Assembly: GCA_025351545.1 (NCBI GenBank)
Contig: JANXVQ010000956.1
Coordinates: forward strand, 1 to 16,682
Direction: 5' to 3'
Source of the DNA: Spirosoma sp.
GTDB taxonomy: Bacteria; Bacteroidota; Bacteroidia; Cytophagales; Spirosomataceae
Length of the DNA: 16,682 nucleotides
How positions within the stretch are numbered: position 1 is the stretch's first letter; each line of letters opens with the position of its first letter. Both the position numbers and the translations under genes were made by a program. This document shows positions 1 through 7,728 of this stretch, in pieces. Under the pieces are notes generated by a model. It had not been told where the DNA came from, made no database searches, and saw nothing but the letters and a program-made list of their open reading frames with translations.

Positions 1-885
1 CTGGCAACTCCATTGAGTACAAACGGTCAGAACCAGCAGTTCAAGTCGTTTCAAATGGCTTACCTGACGCATAAGTTCAACCAGACGAAATTTTCGGCTC
101 TCTTCTTTAAAGATGATTTCCAAAAGTATCGTACCGACTCACTTGGTAACGCTACCGCAGGTTACGTATATGGTAGGCGTTATGATGTAGCGGGTACAAA
201 TTCGCGTATGACCTACGGTGCCATGCTGACCGGACAGTTGGGCAATGCCTCATCCCGATTGGGTAAGGTGCAGTGGCAGGCTTTTGCCTATGGACAAAGT
301 GGAAAAGACCGCGACGGGCTGACCATCAGAAACGCGTACCATTACGGAGCTAACCTTATGATTCAGAAAGGTTTATTAAGTTTCGGTCCTGGTTATGAAG
401 TGCTCTCGGGTAATAATGCTACTACGATTCAGGCCGGCGAAACCAGCCGATTTGATCCACTTTATGGCACACCGCACAAATTCCGGGGTTCTATGGATTA
501 CTTCTATGCCGGAACGGGATCGCCAGCAGGTGGTTTGCAGGATGCATTCGTAAAATTCAGGTACACGGGTAATCGCCTGACGACTGGCCTTGATGTACAT
601 TATTTTGCCTTGGCGGCCTCCACCTACAACAAATTGCCCGATGCGCCCGCCGGAGCGCTGCTGTCGTCTAAACTTGGAATGGAGTATGATTTCATTGCAA
701 CCTATGCGCTCAACAAATTCACCAGTCTGGAATTTGGCTATTCTATCATGAAGGGAACAAACAGCCTTGAATATGCCAAACAGGGCACAATGGATGAAAA
801 GAATAAGATGGGCACCTGGTCTTATCTGATGATCAACATCCGCCCTGATTTCTTCTACGCTAAACCCGTTGCGATTCGGCAGTAA
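1..885 (+). CDS. Alginate-export-family outer membrane porin (3' part)
   Basis: The reading frame is open from the first base of the window, so the 5' end lies outside and about 295 C-terminal residues are visible. The sequence is rich in alternating aromatic and polar residues, glycine turns and short strands, as in an outer-membrane beta-barrel. Blocks such as FDPLYGTPHKF, MDYFY and the terminal WSYLMINIRPDF match what I recall of the alginate export family porins of Cytophagales. The TTG at 13 is only an internal codon. The gene is 122 bases upstream of a nitrate transporter on the same strand, so the likely job is to let nitrate or another small anion through the outer membrane. The substrate is inferred from the neighbours, not from any residue. 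Alginate transport is not supported by the context. Confidence 0.8.
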   Translation: MATPLSTNGQNQQFKSFQMAYLTHKFNQTKFSALFFKDDFQKYRTDSLGNATAGYVYGRRYDVAGTNSRMTYGAMLTGQLGNASSRLGKVQWQAFAYGQSGKDRDGLTIRNAYHYGANLMIQKGLLSFGPGYEVLSGNNATTIQAGETSRFDPLYGTPHKFRGSMDYFYAGTGSPAGGLQDAFVKFRYTGNRLTTGLDVHYFALAASTYNKLPDAPAGALLSSKLGMEYDFIATYALNKFTSLEFGYSIMKGTNSLEYAKQGTMDEKNKMGTWSYLMINIRPDFFYAKPVAIRQ

Positions 886-1007
886 GCGGCAAGGGTAGTG
901 AAATAAACCAGAATTGGTATCAAACCAGAAATCACGGGAGGTGCCGACGGAAAATTAGATTAGCCAAAGCTCATAGTGCCATCAATACCCTTTTACTCAA
1001 TCAAACT

Positions 1008-2303
1008 ATGCAAACGAACAAACCTCTGGAATCGCTTAATGTTCTCAGTTTTAAAGGGATTCAGATGCGGACTTTCCACATCACCTGGCTTACTTTTTTC
1101 GTCTGTTTTTTTGGCTGGTTTGGGCTGGCCCCCTTGATGCCCGCCATTCGCGCCGATCTGGGCCTGACAAAACCTCAGATTGGTAATATCATCATCGCGG
1201 CTGTGTCGGCTACTATATTTGCCCGGTTAATTGTCGGCAAACTTTGCGATACGTGGGGACCGCGTAAAACCTATACCGTCTTGCTCCTATTGGGGTCATT
1301 GCCCGTCATGCTCGTTGGTTTGGCGCATGATTACACAACATTTTTGCTGTTTCGTCTGGCGATTGGCACCATTGGCGCGTCGTTCGTAATTACGCAGTTT
1401 CATACGTCAATGATGTTTGCGCCGAAAATCAAAGGCACGGCCAACGCTGTAGCCGGTGGCTGGGGGAATCTCGGCGGTGGAATTACCCAATTGGCGATGC
1501 CGTTGATCATGGTCATGATCGTTGGATTTGGCTATACGAAGCCCGAAGCGTGGCGCTTAGCCATGATTTTTCCGGGTGTCATGATGCTGATTATGGCGTT
1601 TGTATACTACCGTTTTACGAAAGATACACCCAATGGCAATTACGACGAAATCGAACGGTCGGCTGCAACGGGCGAGAGAGTAAGTTTCTGGAAAGCCTGC
1701 GCCGACATCCGCGTATGGGCGCTGGCGCTGGCTTATGGCTGCTGCTTTGGTATGGAAATTACCTTCGATGGCGTGGCCGCTTTATACTTCTTCGACAACT
1801 TCAAAATGGCCGAAACCGAAGCAGGTTTCTGGGCGATGCTCTTTGGCGGTATGAATATTTTTGCCCGTGCACTCGGTGGTATCGTAGCGGATAAAGTGGG
1901 TAATAAATATGGCATGCGCGGAAAAGGCATTCTCCTGGCGGGCATGCTGGTGCTGGAAGGCGTTGGTATCACTTTATTCGCGCAGGCAGGCAATTTGCCA
2001 ATGGCGATTATGGCGATGGTAACCTTCGCCCTGTTTTTGAAAATGTCGAATGGCAGCACCTACGCTATCGTTCCGTTTGTCAACCCAAAAGCCGTTGGCG
2101 TTATATCTGGTGTTGTTGGTGCGGGTGGAAACGTTGGTGGTATGCTCATGGGTTTCCTGTTCAAATCGCAGTCTATCTCCTACGGACAGGCCTTTATGTA
2201 CATTGGAGGCATTGTAGCCGTAGTAGGGTTACTACTATTCATGGTTAACTTCGGTAAAGCCACTGTAGTCGAATCCACCGAATCAACAATGCAAACAGCT
2301 TAA
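1008..2303 (+). CDS. narK: NarK/NrtP-type nitrate/nitrite MFS transporter
   Basis: This 431-residue inner-membrane transporter of the major facilitator superfamily has about 12 hydrophobic segments. Both nitrate signature motifs of the NNP family are visible: GGWGNLGGG at residues 150-158 and GAGGNVGGM at 371-379. The two membrane arginines that bind the anion in NarK have counterparts at R73 (FARLIVG) and R287 (FARALGG). The loop after helix 2 carries the MFS motif (GKLCDTWGPRK, 77-87). The ATG at 1008 is the first in frame and gives a 20-residue cytoplasmic lead before helix 1. It should import nitrate for the reductase that starts 76 bases downstream. Export of nitrite cannot be excluded, because the family contains both modes. 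Confidence 0.93.
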   Translation: MQTNKPLESLNVLSFKGIQMRTFHITWLTFFVCFFGWFGLAPLMPAIRADLGLTKPQIGNIIIAAVSATIFARLIVGKLCDTWGPRKTYTVLLLLGSLPVMLVGLAHDYTTFLLFRLAIGTIGASFVITQFHTSMMFAPKIKGTANAVAGGWGNLGGGITQLAMPLIMVMIVGFGYTKPEAWRLAMIFPGVMMLIMAFVYYRFTKDTPNGNYDEIERSAATGERVSFWKACADIRVWALALAYGCCFGMEITFDGVAALYFFDNFKMAETEAGFWAMLFGGMNIFARALGGIVADKVGNKYGMRGKGILLAGMLVLEGVGITLFAQAGNLPMAIMAMVTFALFLKMSNGSTYAIVPFVNPKAVGVISGVVGAGGNVGGMLMGFLFKSQSISYGQAFMYIGGIVAVVGLLLFMVNFGKATVVESTESTMQTA

Positions 2304-2308
2304 AAAAT

Positions 2309-2360
2309 GAATGATAAGTGTGGTGTCGGGCTCTCAAACCCGACACCACACTTATCATTC
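2309..2360. repeat. Perfect 22-bp palindrome, 8-base loop (repeat family A, copy 1)
   Basis: The arms at 2309-2330 and 2339-2360 are perfect reverse complements over 22 bases, separated by the loop CTCTCAAA. The core GTGGTGTCGG...CCGACACCAC recurs at 7551-7576 and 7656-7689, so this is a dispersed element and not only a local hairpin. It lies between the narK stop and the nitrate reductase start, ending 19 bases before the ATG at 2380. No T-run follows it, so it is not a standard intrinsic terminator. In a polycistronic transcript it would fold into a very stable hairpin that could affect RNA processing or relative expression. Confidence 0.9.
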
Positions 2361-2379
2361 TGCATTATCCATTAAAAAC

Positions 2380-5300
2380 ATGACTCACCAAACTACCTGT
2401 TGTTATTGTGGCGTTGGCTGTGGAATCGTGGTCAAACAGGAGCAGAACGGACGATTGAGTCTGGAGGGTGATACGCAACATCCATCCAGCAAAGGAATGC
2501 TTTGCTCGAAGGGAATGAATTTGCATTACACAGTCATGGATCAGTCGGATCGGTTGCTGTATCCGCAGATGCGGCTCAACCGCTCTATGCCCATGCAGCG
2601 GGTGAGTTGGGATGCCGCCCTGGAACGGACTGCGGCCGTTTTTAAAACATTTATCCAGAAATACGGGCCCGATTCCGTCGCGTTTTATGTATCGGGTCAG
2701 TGCCTGACCGAAGAATATTATCTTGTCAATAAGCTTATCAAAGGGTTTATCGGCTCCAATAACATCGACACCAACTCCCGGCTTTGCATGAGTTCGGCAG
2801 TGGTTGGGTATAAACTGTCGCTCGGCGAAGATTCGGTGCCGGTCTGCTACGACGATATCGAAGAAGCCGATGTGTTTTTTGTCGAAGGAGCAAATCCGGC
2901 CTGGTGCCACCCCATTCTCTGGCGTCGCATTGAAGCGCAAAAGGCGGCAAATCCCAACGTTAAAATCATTTGTGTTGATCCCCGAAAGACCGACACCGCC
3001 CGCTCTTCAGATTTGCATTTGCCCCTCCGACCCGGCACCGACATTGTGCTGAACAACGCCATTGGCCGGTTGCTGATTGAGGAAAACTATGTTGATAACG
3101 AGTTCATTACCAACCACGCCGATGGCTTTCTGGCGTATAAAGAGCAGGTGATGTTGCGTTCGGTGGCCGAAGCTGCCGAAATCTGTGGTGTCCCATCCGA
3201 CGATATTTGCACAGCCGCTGAGTGGATTGGGCGCTCGAAAGGGTTCCTGTCACTTTGGACGATGGGTCTGAATCAGTCGGTAATTGGGGTAAATAAAAAC
3301 CTGTCGCTGATTAATCTGCACCTGATTACTGGCCGAATCGGAAAACCCGGCAACGGGCCGTTCTCACTTACTGGTCAGCCGAATGCAATGGGTGGCCGCG
3401 AAACGGGTGGATTAGCAAACATACTACCTGCTCACCGCGACGTAACGAATGCGGCCCACCGCGCCGAAGTCGAAGCGTTCTGGAACAGCCCGGTCAAAAT
3501 TGCCGCTAAACCCGGTCTGACTGCTACTGAAATGTTCGAAGCGCTGATCGACGACAGATCGGGCGACGCTTCGTTGAAAGCTATCTGGATTATCAATACA
3601 AATCCGTTGGTGAGTATGCCCGACGTAAATGCTGCCGAAAAAGCATTGAAAAATGCCCGTTTCGTAGTCGTTCAGGACGTATCGAACCGGGCAGACACGG
3701 TTCAGTTTGCCGATGTTGTACTGCCTGCTGCTGCCTGGCTCGAAAAAGAAGGTACGATGACGAACGCTGAGCGCCGGATTGCGTATCTGCCAAAAGTGCT
3801 CGATGCACCCGGAGAAGCCTTGCCCGATGCCGAAATTATTTGGCGCTTTGCTCAGAAAATGGGCTTCAATGATGCGTTTAACTACACAAATACGTCGGAA
3901 GTTTATCAGGAATATACCCGAATCACGGCTGGAACAAACGTTGATGTGACGGGTGTAAGCTATGAATTGCTCAAGCAAAAACGGACTATCCAGTGGCCGT
4001 ATCCGGCGGAGGGCGTGGAGCAGGGGGCAGGGAGCGGGGAGCGCGGAGCAGGGGAGACCGGGACAAAACGACTGTTCACGGATCACAAATTCTATACACC
4101 AAATCAGCGGGCGCAGATTCACGCGGTGCCCGACGAAAACACCTCTGAACCAGTCGATAATGACTTTCCGCTTGTATTAACGACTGGTCGTATTCGTGAT
4201 CAGTGGCACACCATGACCAAGACGGGACGGGTTGCTAAGTTGAATCAGCACAGTCCGCAACCATTCCTGCAAATCCATCCCGACGATGCCAAAGCGCGTG
4301 ATATCAAGGATGGCCAGTTAGTTGAAGTGCGCGGGCGACGCGGTGAAGTTCGGGTGAAAGCTCAACTAACTGACGATGTTAGAGTTGGGCTGTGTTTTCT
4401 GCCTATGCACTGGGGCAAGATCTCGACCGGCGTTCCGGCGGCCGGCGCTCCGGGAAGTAGCAATCTGAATCGGGCCAACAATCTGACCAATTCGCTGGTT
4501 GACCCGCGCTCGAAAGAGCCGGATTTCAAGTTTTCGGCGGTTGAGGTCGTGCCGTATCAGAAACCGATTGAGAAAATTATCATCATTGGGGCTGGTTCGG
4601 CAGGTTTGGGCTTCATCAATACGTATCGCGCACTGAATACGGAGGATGAAATTCACGTCTTCTCTAAAGAAATTTATCCCTTCTACAATCGGGTTTTGCT
4701 GCCCGATTACATCAGCGGGGAGCAAACGTGGGACCAGCTTGTCAAGCTGCGTGAAGATCAGTTTGAAGAAGCCAACATCATCGTTCACAAAGGCGTTGGC
4801 ATAGCGCACATTGACCGGAATGCGAAAATTGTTACGGATACCAATAGTGTAGAACATCACTACGACAAAATTCTGTTGGGCACCGGAAGCCGTGCGTTTA
4901 TGCCCAAAGGCGTACCGAAACTACCGGGAATTTTTAACATGCGCTCGCGGCTCGATGCCGATTCACTCTTGCCGTTTCTCAATCTGGACTCGCCCCAGGC
5001 CGTAGTTGTGGGCGGTGGTCTGTTGGGTCTGGAACTAGCGGCTTCGCTTCGGCAAATTGGCGTTCGAGTGGCGCTGATTCATCGATCGGGGCGTTTTATG
5101 GAGCGCCAGCTTGATCCGCTTGCCAGCGAATTGCTTTATCTGGAATTGCTGGACCGAGGTATTGAGGTCTATTTCAATGAAGAAGTTCAAACGTTTTCCG
5201 GAACCGATCGGCTGGAAGGCGTCCGACTGAAATCAGGGCGGAAAATTGACTGTCAGGTGGTTGTGATGGCCATCGGAACGGAGCCAAATATCGAACTGGC

Positions 5301-5967
5301 GCGTGCCGCCGGACTCACCTGCAACCGGGGTGTGGTTGTGAACGATTATCTGCAAACCTCTGACCCCGACATTTTTGCGGCTGGCGAAGTAGCTCAGTGG
5401 AACGGCCAGATGTGGGGCGTTACATTAGCCGCCGAACAACAGGCCGAAGCTGCCGCCCGCTTTCTGACCGGTGATGTTTCGCAACCGTATCGCGGAAGCT
5501 TATCCATGAATATCCTGAAAATGGAAGGCTTGCATTTGTGTAGTATTGGCATCAGCGAAGTGCCTGCCAACGCTCCGGACCGCGCCAATTACGAGGAGAT
5601 TATCTTCATCGACAAATCGAAACGGTACTACAAAAAGTGCATCGTTTACGGCGATAAGCTGGTCGGTGCGATTCTGGTTGGCGATAAAAATGAATTTTTG
5701 GAGTTCCGGGATTTGATTGCCAACGGTATCGAACTATCAGAAAAGCGGCTTCAACTCCTGCGGGCCAGTAAAAAAGTGGACCCGGTAGAAGGCAAACTGG
5801 TCTGCTCCTGCAACACCGTTGGGCAGGGTAATCTGGAGCGAGCGATTCAAACGGGCTGCACCGATTTTCAGCAACTCTGCCATAAAACCGGTGCCGGAAC
5901 GGGCTGTGGTTCGTGTAGGCCGGAAGTACGAAGTATTTTGGAGAAAATGAGCGAATTGGTCCTGTAG
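2380..5967 (+). CDS. nasA: NAD(P)H-dependent assimilatory nitrate reductase (NasA fused to FAD reductase and BFD domain)
   Basis: This 1195-residue fusion should reduce nitrate to nitrite in the cytoplasm. Residues 1 to about 725 are a molybdopterin (bis-MGD) oxidoreductase. The N-terminal [4Fe-4S] site is C7-x2-C10-x3-C14-x27-C42, with the conserved K44, and C136 in SRLCMSSA is the expected molybdenum ligand. From about 730 comes a pyridine-nucleotide:disulfide oxidoreductase unit with GAGSAG at 737-742 (FAD) and GGGLLG at 878-883 (NAD(P)H). The C-terminus has a BFD-type [2Fe-2S] site, C1142-x-C1144 and C1176-x2-C1179. The second half resembles NasC or the NirB N-terminus, so electrons can pass from NAD(P)H to molybdenum within one chain. 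I chose ATG 2380 because it directly precedes the cluster motif. The upstream in-frame ATG at 2311 lies inside the palindrome and would add 23 unrelated residues. A purine-rich insert sits at residues 543-562. Confidence 0.93.
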   Translation: MTHQTTCCYCGVGCGIVVKQEQNGRLSLEGDTQHPSSKGMLCSKGMNLHYTVMDQSDRLLYPQMRLNRSMPMQRVSWDAALERTAAVFKTFIQKYGPDSVAFYVSGQCLTEEYYLVNKLIKGFIGSNNIDTNSRLCMSSAVVGYKLSLGEDSVPVCYDDIEEADVFFVEGANPAWCHPILWRRIEAQKAANPNVKIICVDPRKTDTARSSDLHLPLRPGTDIVLNNAIGRLLIEENYVDNEFITNHADGFLAYKEQVMLRSVAEAAEICGVPSDDICTAAEWIGRSKGFLSLWTMGLNQSVIGVNKNLSLINLHLITGRIGKPGNGPFSLTGQPNAMGGRETGGLANILPAHRDVTNAAHRAEVEAFWNSPVKIAAKPGLTATEMFEALIDDRSGDASLKAIWIINTNPLVSMPDVNAAEKALKNARFVVVQDVSNRADTVQFADVVLPAAAWLEKEGTMTNAERRIAYLPKVLDAPGEALPDAEIIWRFAQKMGFNDAFNYTNTSEVYQEYTRITAGTNVDVTGVSYELLKQKRTIQWPYPAEGVEQGAGSGERGAGETGTKRLFTDHKFYTPNQRAQIHAVPDENTSEPVDNDFPLVLTTGRIRDQWHTMTKTGRVAKLNQHSPQPFLQIHPDDAKARDIKDGQLVEVRGRRGEVRVKAQLTDDVRVGLCFLPMHWGKISTGVPAAGAPGSSNLNRANNLTNSLVDPRSKEPDFKFSAVEVVPYQKPIEKIIIIGAGSAGLGFINTYRALNTEDEIHVFSKEIYPFYNRVLLPDYISGEQTWDQLVKLREDQFEEANIIVHKGVGIAHIDRNAKIVTDTNSVEHHYDKILLGTGSRAFMPKGVPKLPGIFNMRSRLDADSLLPFLNLDSPQAVVVGGGLLGLELAASLRQIGVRVALIHRSGRFMERQLDPLASELLYLELLDRGIEVYFNEEVQTFSGTDRLEGVRLKSGRKIDCQVVVMAIGTEPNIELARAAGLTCNRGVVVNDYLQTSDPDIFAAGEVAQWNGQMWGVTLAAEQQAEAAARFLTGDVSQPYRGSLSMNILKMEGLHLCSIGISEVPANAPDRANYEEIIFIDKSKRYYKKCIVYGDKLVGAILVGDKNEFLEFRDLIANGIELSEKRLQLLRASKKVDPVEGKLVCSCNTVGQGNLERAIQTGCTDFQQLCHKTGAGTGCGSCRPEVRSILEKMSELVL
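4005..4063 (+). repeat. Purine-rich G/A repeat tract inside the nitrate reductase gene
   Basis: This stretch consists of iterated GGAGC / GGGGAG-like units with a single T, unlike the balanced codon use on both sides. It encodes a Gly/Glu/Ala-rich run (residues 543-562 of the reductase) between the conserved WPYP block and the KRLFTDHKF block. Similar GGGGAGCAGGGGAG-like arrays are known as dispersed, usually intergenic, repeats in several bacterial groups. Here the tract keeps the frame and probably forms a flexible surface loop. That it is an insertion is inferred from composition and from memory of the family, not from an alignment. Confidence 0.6.
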
Positions 5968-5986
5968 ATACCGGCGGACCGGTGCG

Positions 5987-6053
5987 GCATATTTGCGTCT
6001 CAGCGTGCGTGAGCAAAACCATCCGGTACACCCCGAGAGAGACGCAAATATGC
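5987..6053. repeat. 15-bp inverted repeat, 37-base spacer (repeat family B)
   Basis: The arm at 5987-6001 (GCATATTTGCGTCTC) is the exact reverse complement of 6039-6053 (GAGACGCAAATATGC). The element fills most of the gap between the nitrate reductase stop and the rubredoxin-fusion start. GACGCAAAT...-type sequences of this kind are familiar intergenic repeats in Bacteroidota, although only this one is in the window. The right arm contributes the ATG at 6050, which is in frame with the next gene and could mislead start prediction. Confidence 0.75.
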
Positions 6054-6070
6054 GTCGCTACACAAAAAAT

Positions 6071-7531
6071 ATGCGCGACTATTATACCCTCAAAGTCAAC
6101 CTGCCTGCTGGGATCATGTCGCCCGGTGCGTTGCAAAATGTGTTATCACTGGCTTATGCCGCTAAAGTACGGACTGTGCGGTTTGGGGCACGTCAGCAAT
6201 TGCTGATGACGGTGCATTATGAAGACATGCGTTTCTTGGAAAAAGACCTGAAACAGCATCAGGTTGCCTATGAAGTTAATACCGATCAGTTTCCTAACAT
6301 CATCAGCTCGTATTGTGGCGAGGAAGTGTTTCGCACGGGAGCGTGGTTGCGCGAGAGTGAATACCATACGGTGGCAGACCAGTTTGATTATCAGCCACGA
6401 TTGAAAGTAAATCTGTCGGACGCTAATCAGAGCTTTACGCCTTTTTTTACGGGGAATCTCAATTTTATTGCCTCGCCCGAACCTCATTTCTGGCATCTGT
6501 ATGTCCGACCGAGACAAAGCAATACACTGTTTCACTGGCCGGAGTTGATTTATACAAACGACATTGGGCGTCTCGCCAAAGCCGTTGAAAATGCGATGCT
6601 GGACCAGGGTTACAGCGATGGAGAATTGCTATATAAAGCTGTTACGTCTGAACAGACGTTTATCACCCAGGCCGCTATACAGGAAGTTGATTTGCCTGAG
6701 TTCTCACTACCGTATTATGAAGGTTTCAACCGATATGGGCAACGGTCCTGGCTTGGGCTCTATCGTCGGGATGAACAGTTTTCGATTGCTTTTCTGCTGG
6801 ATGTCTGCGCGCTATGTTTGAAAACACGTATCGGAGAAATATGCGCAACGCCTTGGAAATCAATAATTATTAAAGGTATTGAAGCAAAAGATCGTGCTGC
6901 CTGGTCTTATATTCTGGGAAAACACAACATCAATGTACGGCATGCGGCCAATGAGCTGGCCTGGCAAACAGAAGACCACACAGACGAGGGAACTCAACTC
7001 AAAAATTATGTGATGCGTTTTTTTGAAAAAAATGACACGCGCACATTCGGGTTGTGTTTTGGGGTTCAAACGCGGACTAAATCGGAAGTATTTGGGTCTG
7101 TTCTGATCCGAAAACGGCCGTTGATTACCCTTGGGCAGTTGGCCTTATTCAGTGTCTACGATTTGTATTTTACCGAACAATTCAACCCCAACAGCCGGAC
7201 GTATCACCTCTTTGAAAAGGGCCTTTTTAAACTGCACGTACCCAATCAATTAAATCGATTATGCCGAAAATTTAATGCTCGTCGGTTGCACGAAGGTGTT
7301 GAAACGATCCGGGCGGAAACAGAAAAGCCGGAGCTGGTTTCGGCCGGAGTGACAATGGTGCATCAATGCCCGCATTGCTTTACGGTCTATGACGAACAAT
7401 ACGGCGATTCTCGGCGCGGGATTCCGGCGGGAACAGCTTTTTCTAATTTACCCAGCGACTACACTTGCTCAACCTGCGATGCACCGAAAGCTGACATGAA
7501 TGAAGTTCAACTGGAAAGTAGTCTTGGCTAA
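6071..7531 (+). CDS. Degenerate nitrite/sulfite-reductase-like protein with C-terminal rubredoxin domain
   Basis: This 486-residue soluble protein has two parts. Residues 5-150 and 215-350 look like the two halves of a siroheme nitrite/sulfite reductase: the ferredoxin-like half domains are LKVNLPAGIMSPGAL...VRFGARQQLLM (7-46) and a second copy near 236-270 (RIGEICATPWKSIIIKGI). The C-x5-C / C-x3-C pattern that holds siroheme and [4Fe-4S] is absent; after residue 270 only C329 and C398 remain before the C-terminal domain. Residues 430-475 are a canonical rubredoxin: C433-x2-C436, YDEQYGD, IPAGTAF, C466-x2-C469. It probably transfers electrons or docks to a partner in nitrate/nitrite reduction and does not catalyse nitrite reduction itself. 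I chose ATG 6071 because the upstream ATG at 6050 lies in the inverted repeat and adds seven residues with no domain. The role is inferred; the rubredoxin fold is certain. Confidence 0.85.
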   Translation: MRDYYTLKVNLPAGIMSPGALQNVLSLAYAAKVRTVRFGARQQLLMTVHYEDMRFLEKDLKQHQVAYEVNTDQFPNIISSYCGEEVFRTGAWLRESEYHTVADQFDYQPRLKVNLSDANQSFTPFFTGNLNFIASPEPHFWHLYVRPRQSNTLFHWPELIYTNDIGRLAKAVENAMLDQGYSDGELLYKAVTSEQTFITQAAIQEVDLPEFSLPYYEGFNRYGQRSWLGLYRRDEQFSIAFLLDVCALCLKTRIGEICATPWKSIIIKGIEAKDRAAWSYILGKHNINVRHAANELAWQTEDHTDEGTQLKNYVMRFFEKNDTRTFGLCFGVQTRTKSEVFGSVLIRKRPLITLGQLALFSVYDLYFTEQFNPNSRTYHLFEKGLFKLHVPNQLNRLCRKFNARRLHEGVETIRAETEKPELVSAGVTMVHQCPHCFTVYDEQYGDSRRGIPAGTAFSNLPSDYTCSTCDAPKADMNEVQLESSLG

Positions 7532-7550
7532 TAAGCAGTTAGTTGTTTTT

Positions 7551-7596
7551 GTGGTGTCGGTTTCTCAAAACCGACATGGCGAGGACGGCTTGCCGT
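7551..7596. repeat. Truncated copy of repeat family A plus small hairpin
   Basis: GTGGTGTCGG at 7551-7560 begins as in the full copies, and TGTCGGTTT (7555-7563) pairs with AAACCGACA (7568-7576) around the loop CTCA. The right arm then diverges, lacking the final CCAC. A second compact hairpin follows at 7585-7596 (ACGGC-TT-GCCGT). The element starts 19 bases after the rubredoxin-fusion stop and may contribute to 3'-end stabilisation. There is no clean T-run for an intrinsic terminator. Confidence 0.65.
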
Positions 7597-7655
7597 TACT
7601 ATTCTTAAACCCTTGCGAAAGACGACAAATGAAATTCTGAAAATTGAAGGGTGCT

Positions 7656-7689
7656 ATGTGGTGTCGGTTTTGAGAAACCGACACCACAT
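7656..7689. repeat. Palindrome of repeat family A, copy 3, inverted orientation
   Basis: ATGTGGTGTCGGTTT (7656-7670) pairs perfectly with AAACCGACACCACAT (7675-7689) around the loop TGAG. The loop is the reverse complement of the CTCA loop in the copy at 7551-7576, so the two copies lie in opposite orientation about 80 bases apart. The element occupies what would be the 5' end of the following small gene if its longest possible reading frame were used. Confidence 0.85.
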
Positions 7690-7728
7690 TTACATTATTG
7701 TGCGTCAGAAAATTTGTATTATTATGGT

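Noticed and set aside
2311..2379. N-terminal extension of the nitrate reductase from ATG 2311 (23 residues)
   Set aside because: The extension is encoded by the palindromic repeat and has no relation to the NasA N-terminus; ATG 2380 lies directly before the cluster motif.
3424..4122. Minus-strand reading of 232 residues inside the nitrate reductase gene
   Set aside because: It is antisense to a strongly conserved coding region, has no recognisable motif and odd composition; it is a shadow of codon bias.
5606..6136. Minus-strand reading of 176 residues across the reductase/rubredoxin junction
   Set aside because: It overlaps two well-supported genes and the inverted repeat, and shows no domain.
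2309..7689. CRISPR-like repetition of the GTGGTGTCGG palindrome
   Set aside because: Only three copies, thousands of bases apart or inverted, without regular spacers or cas genes.
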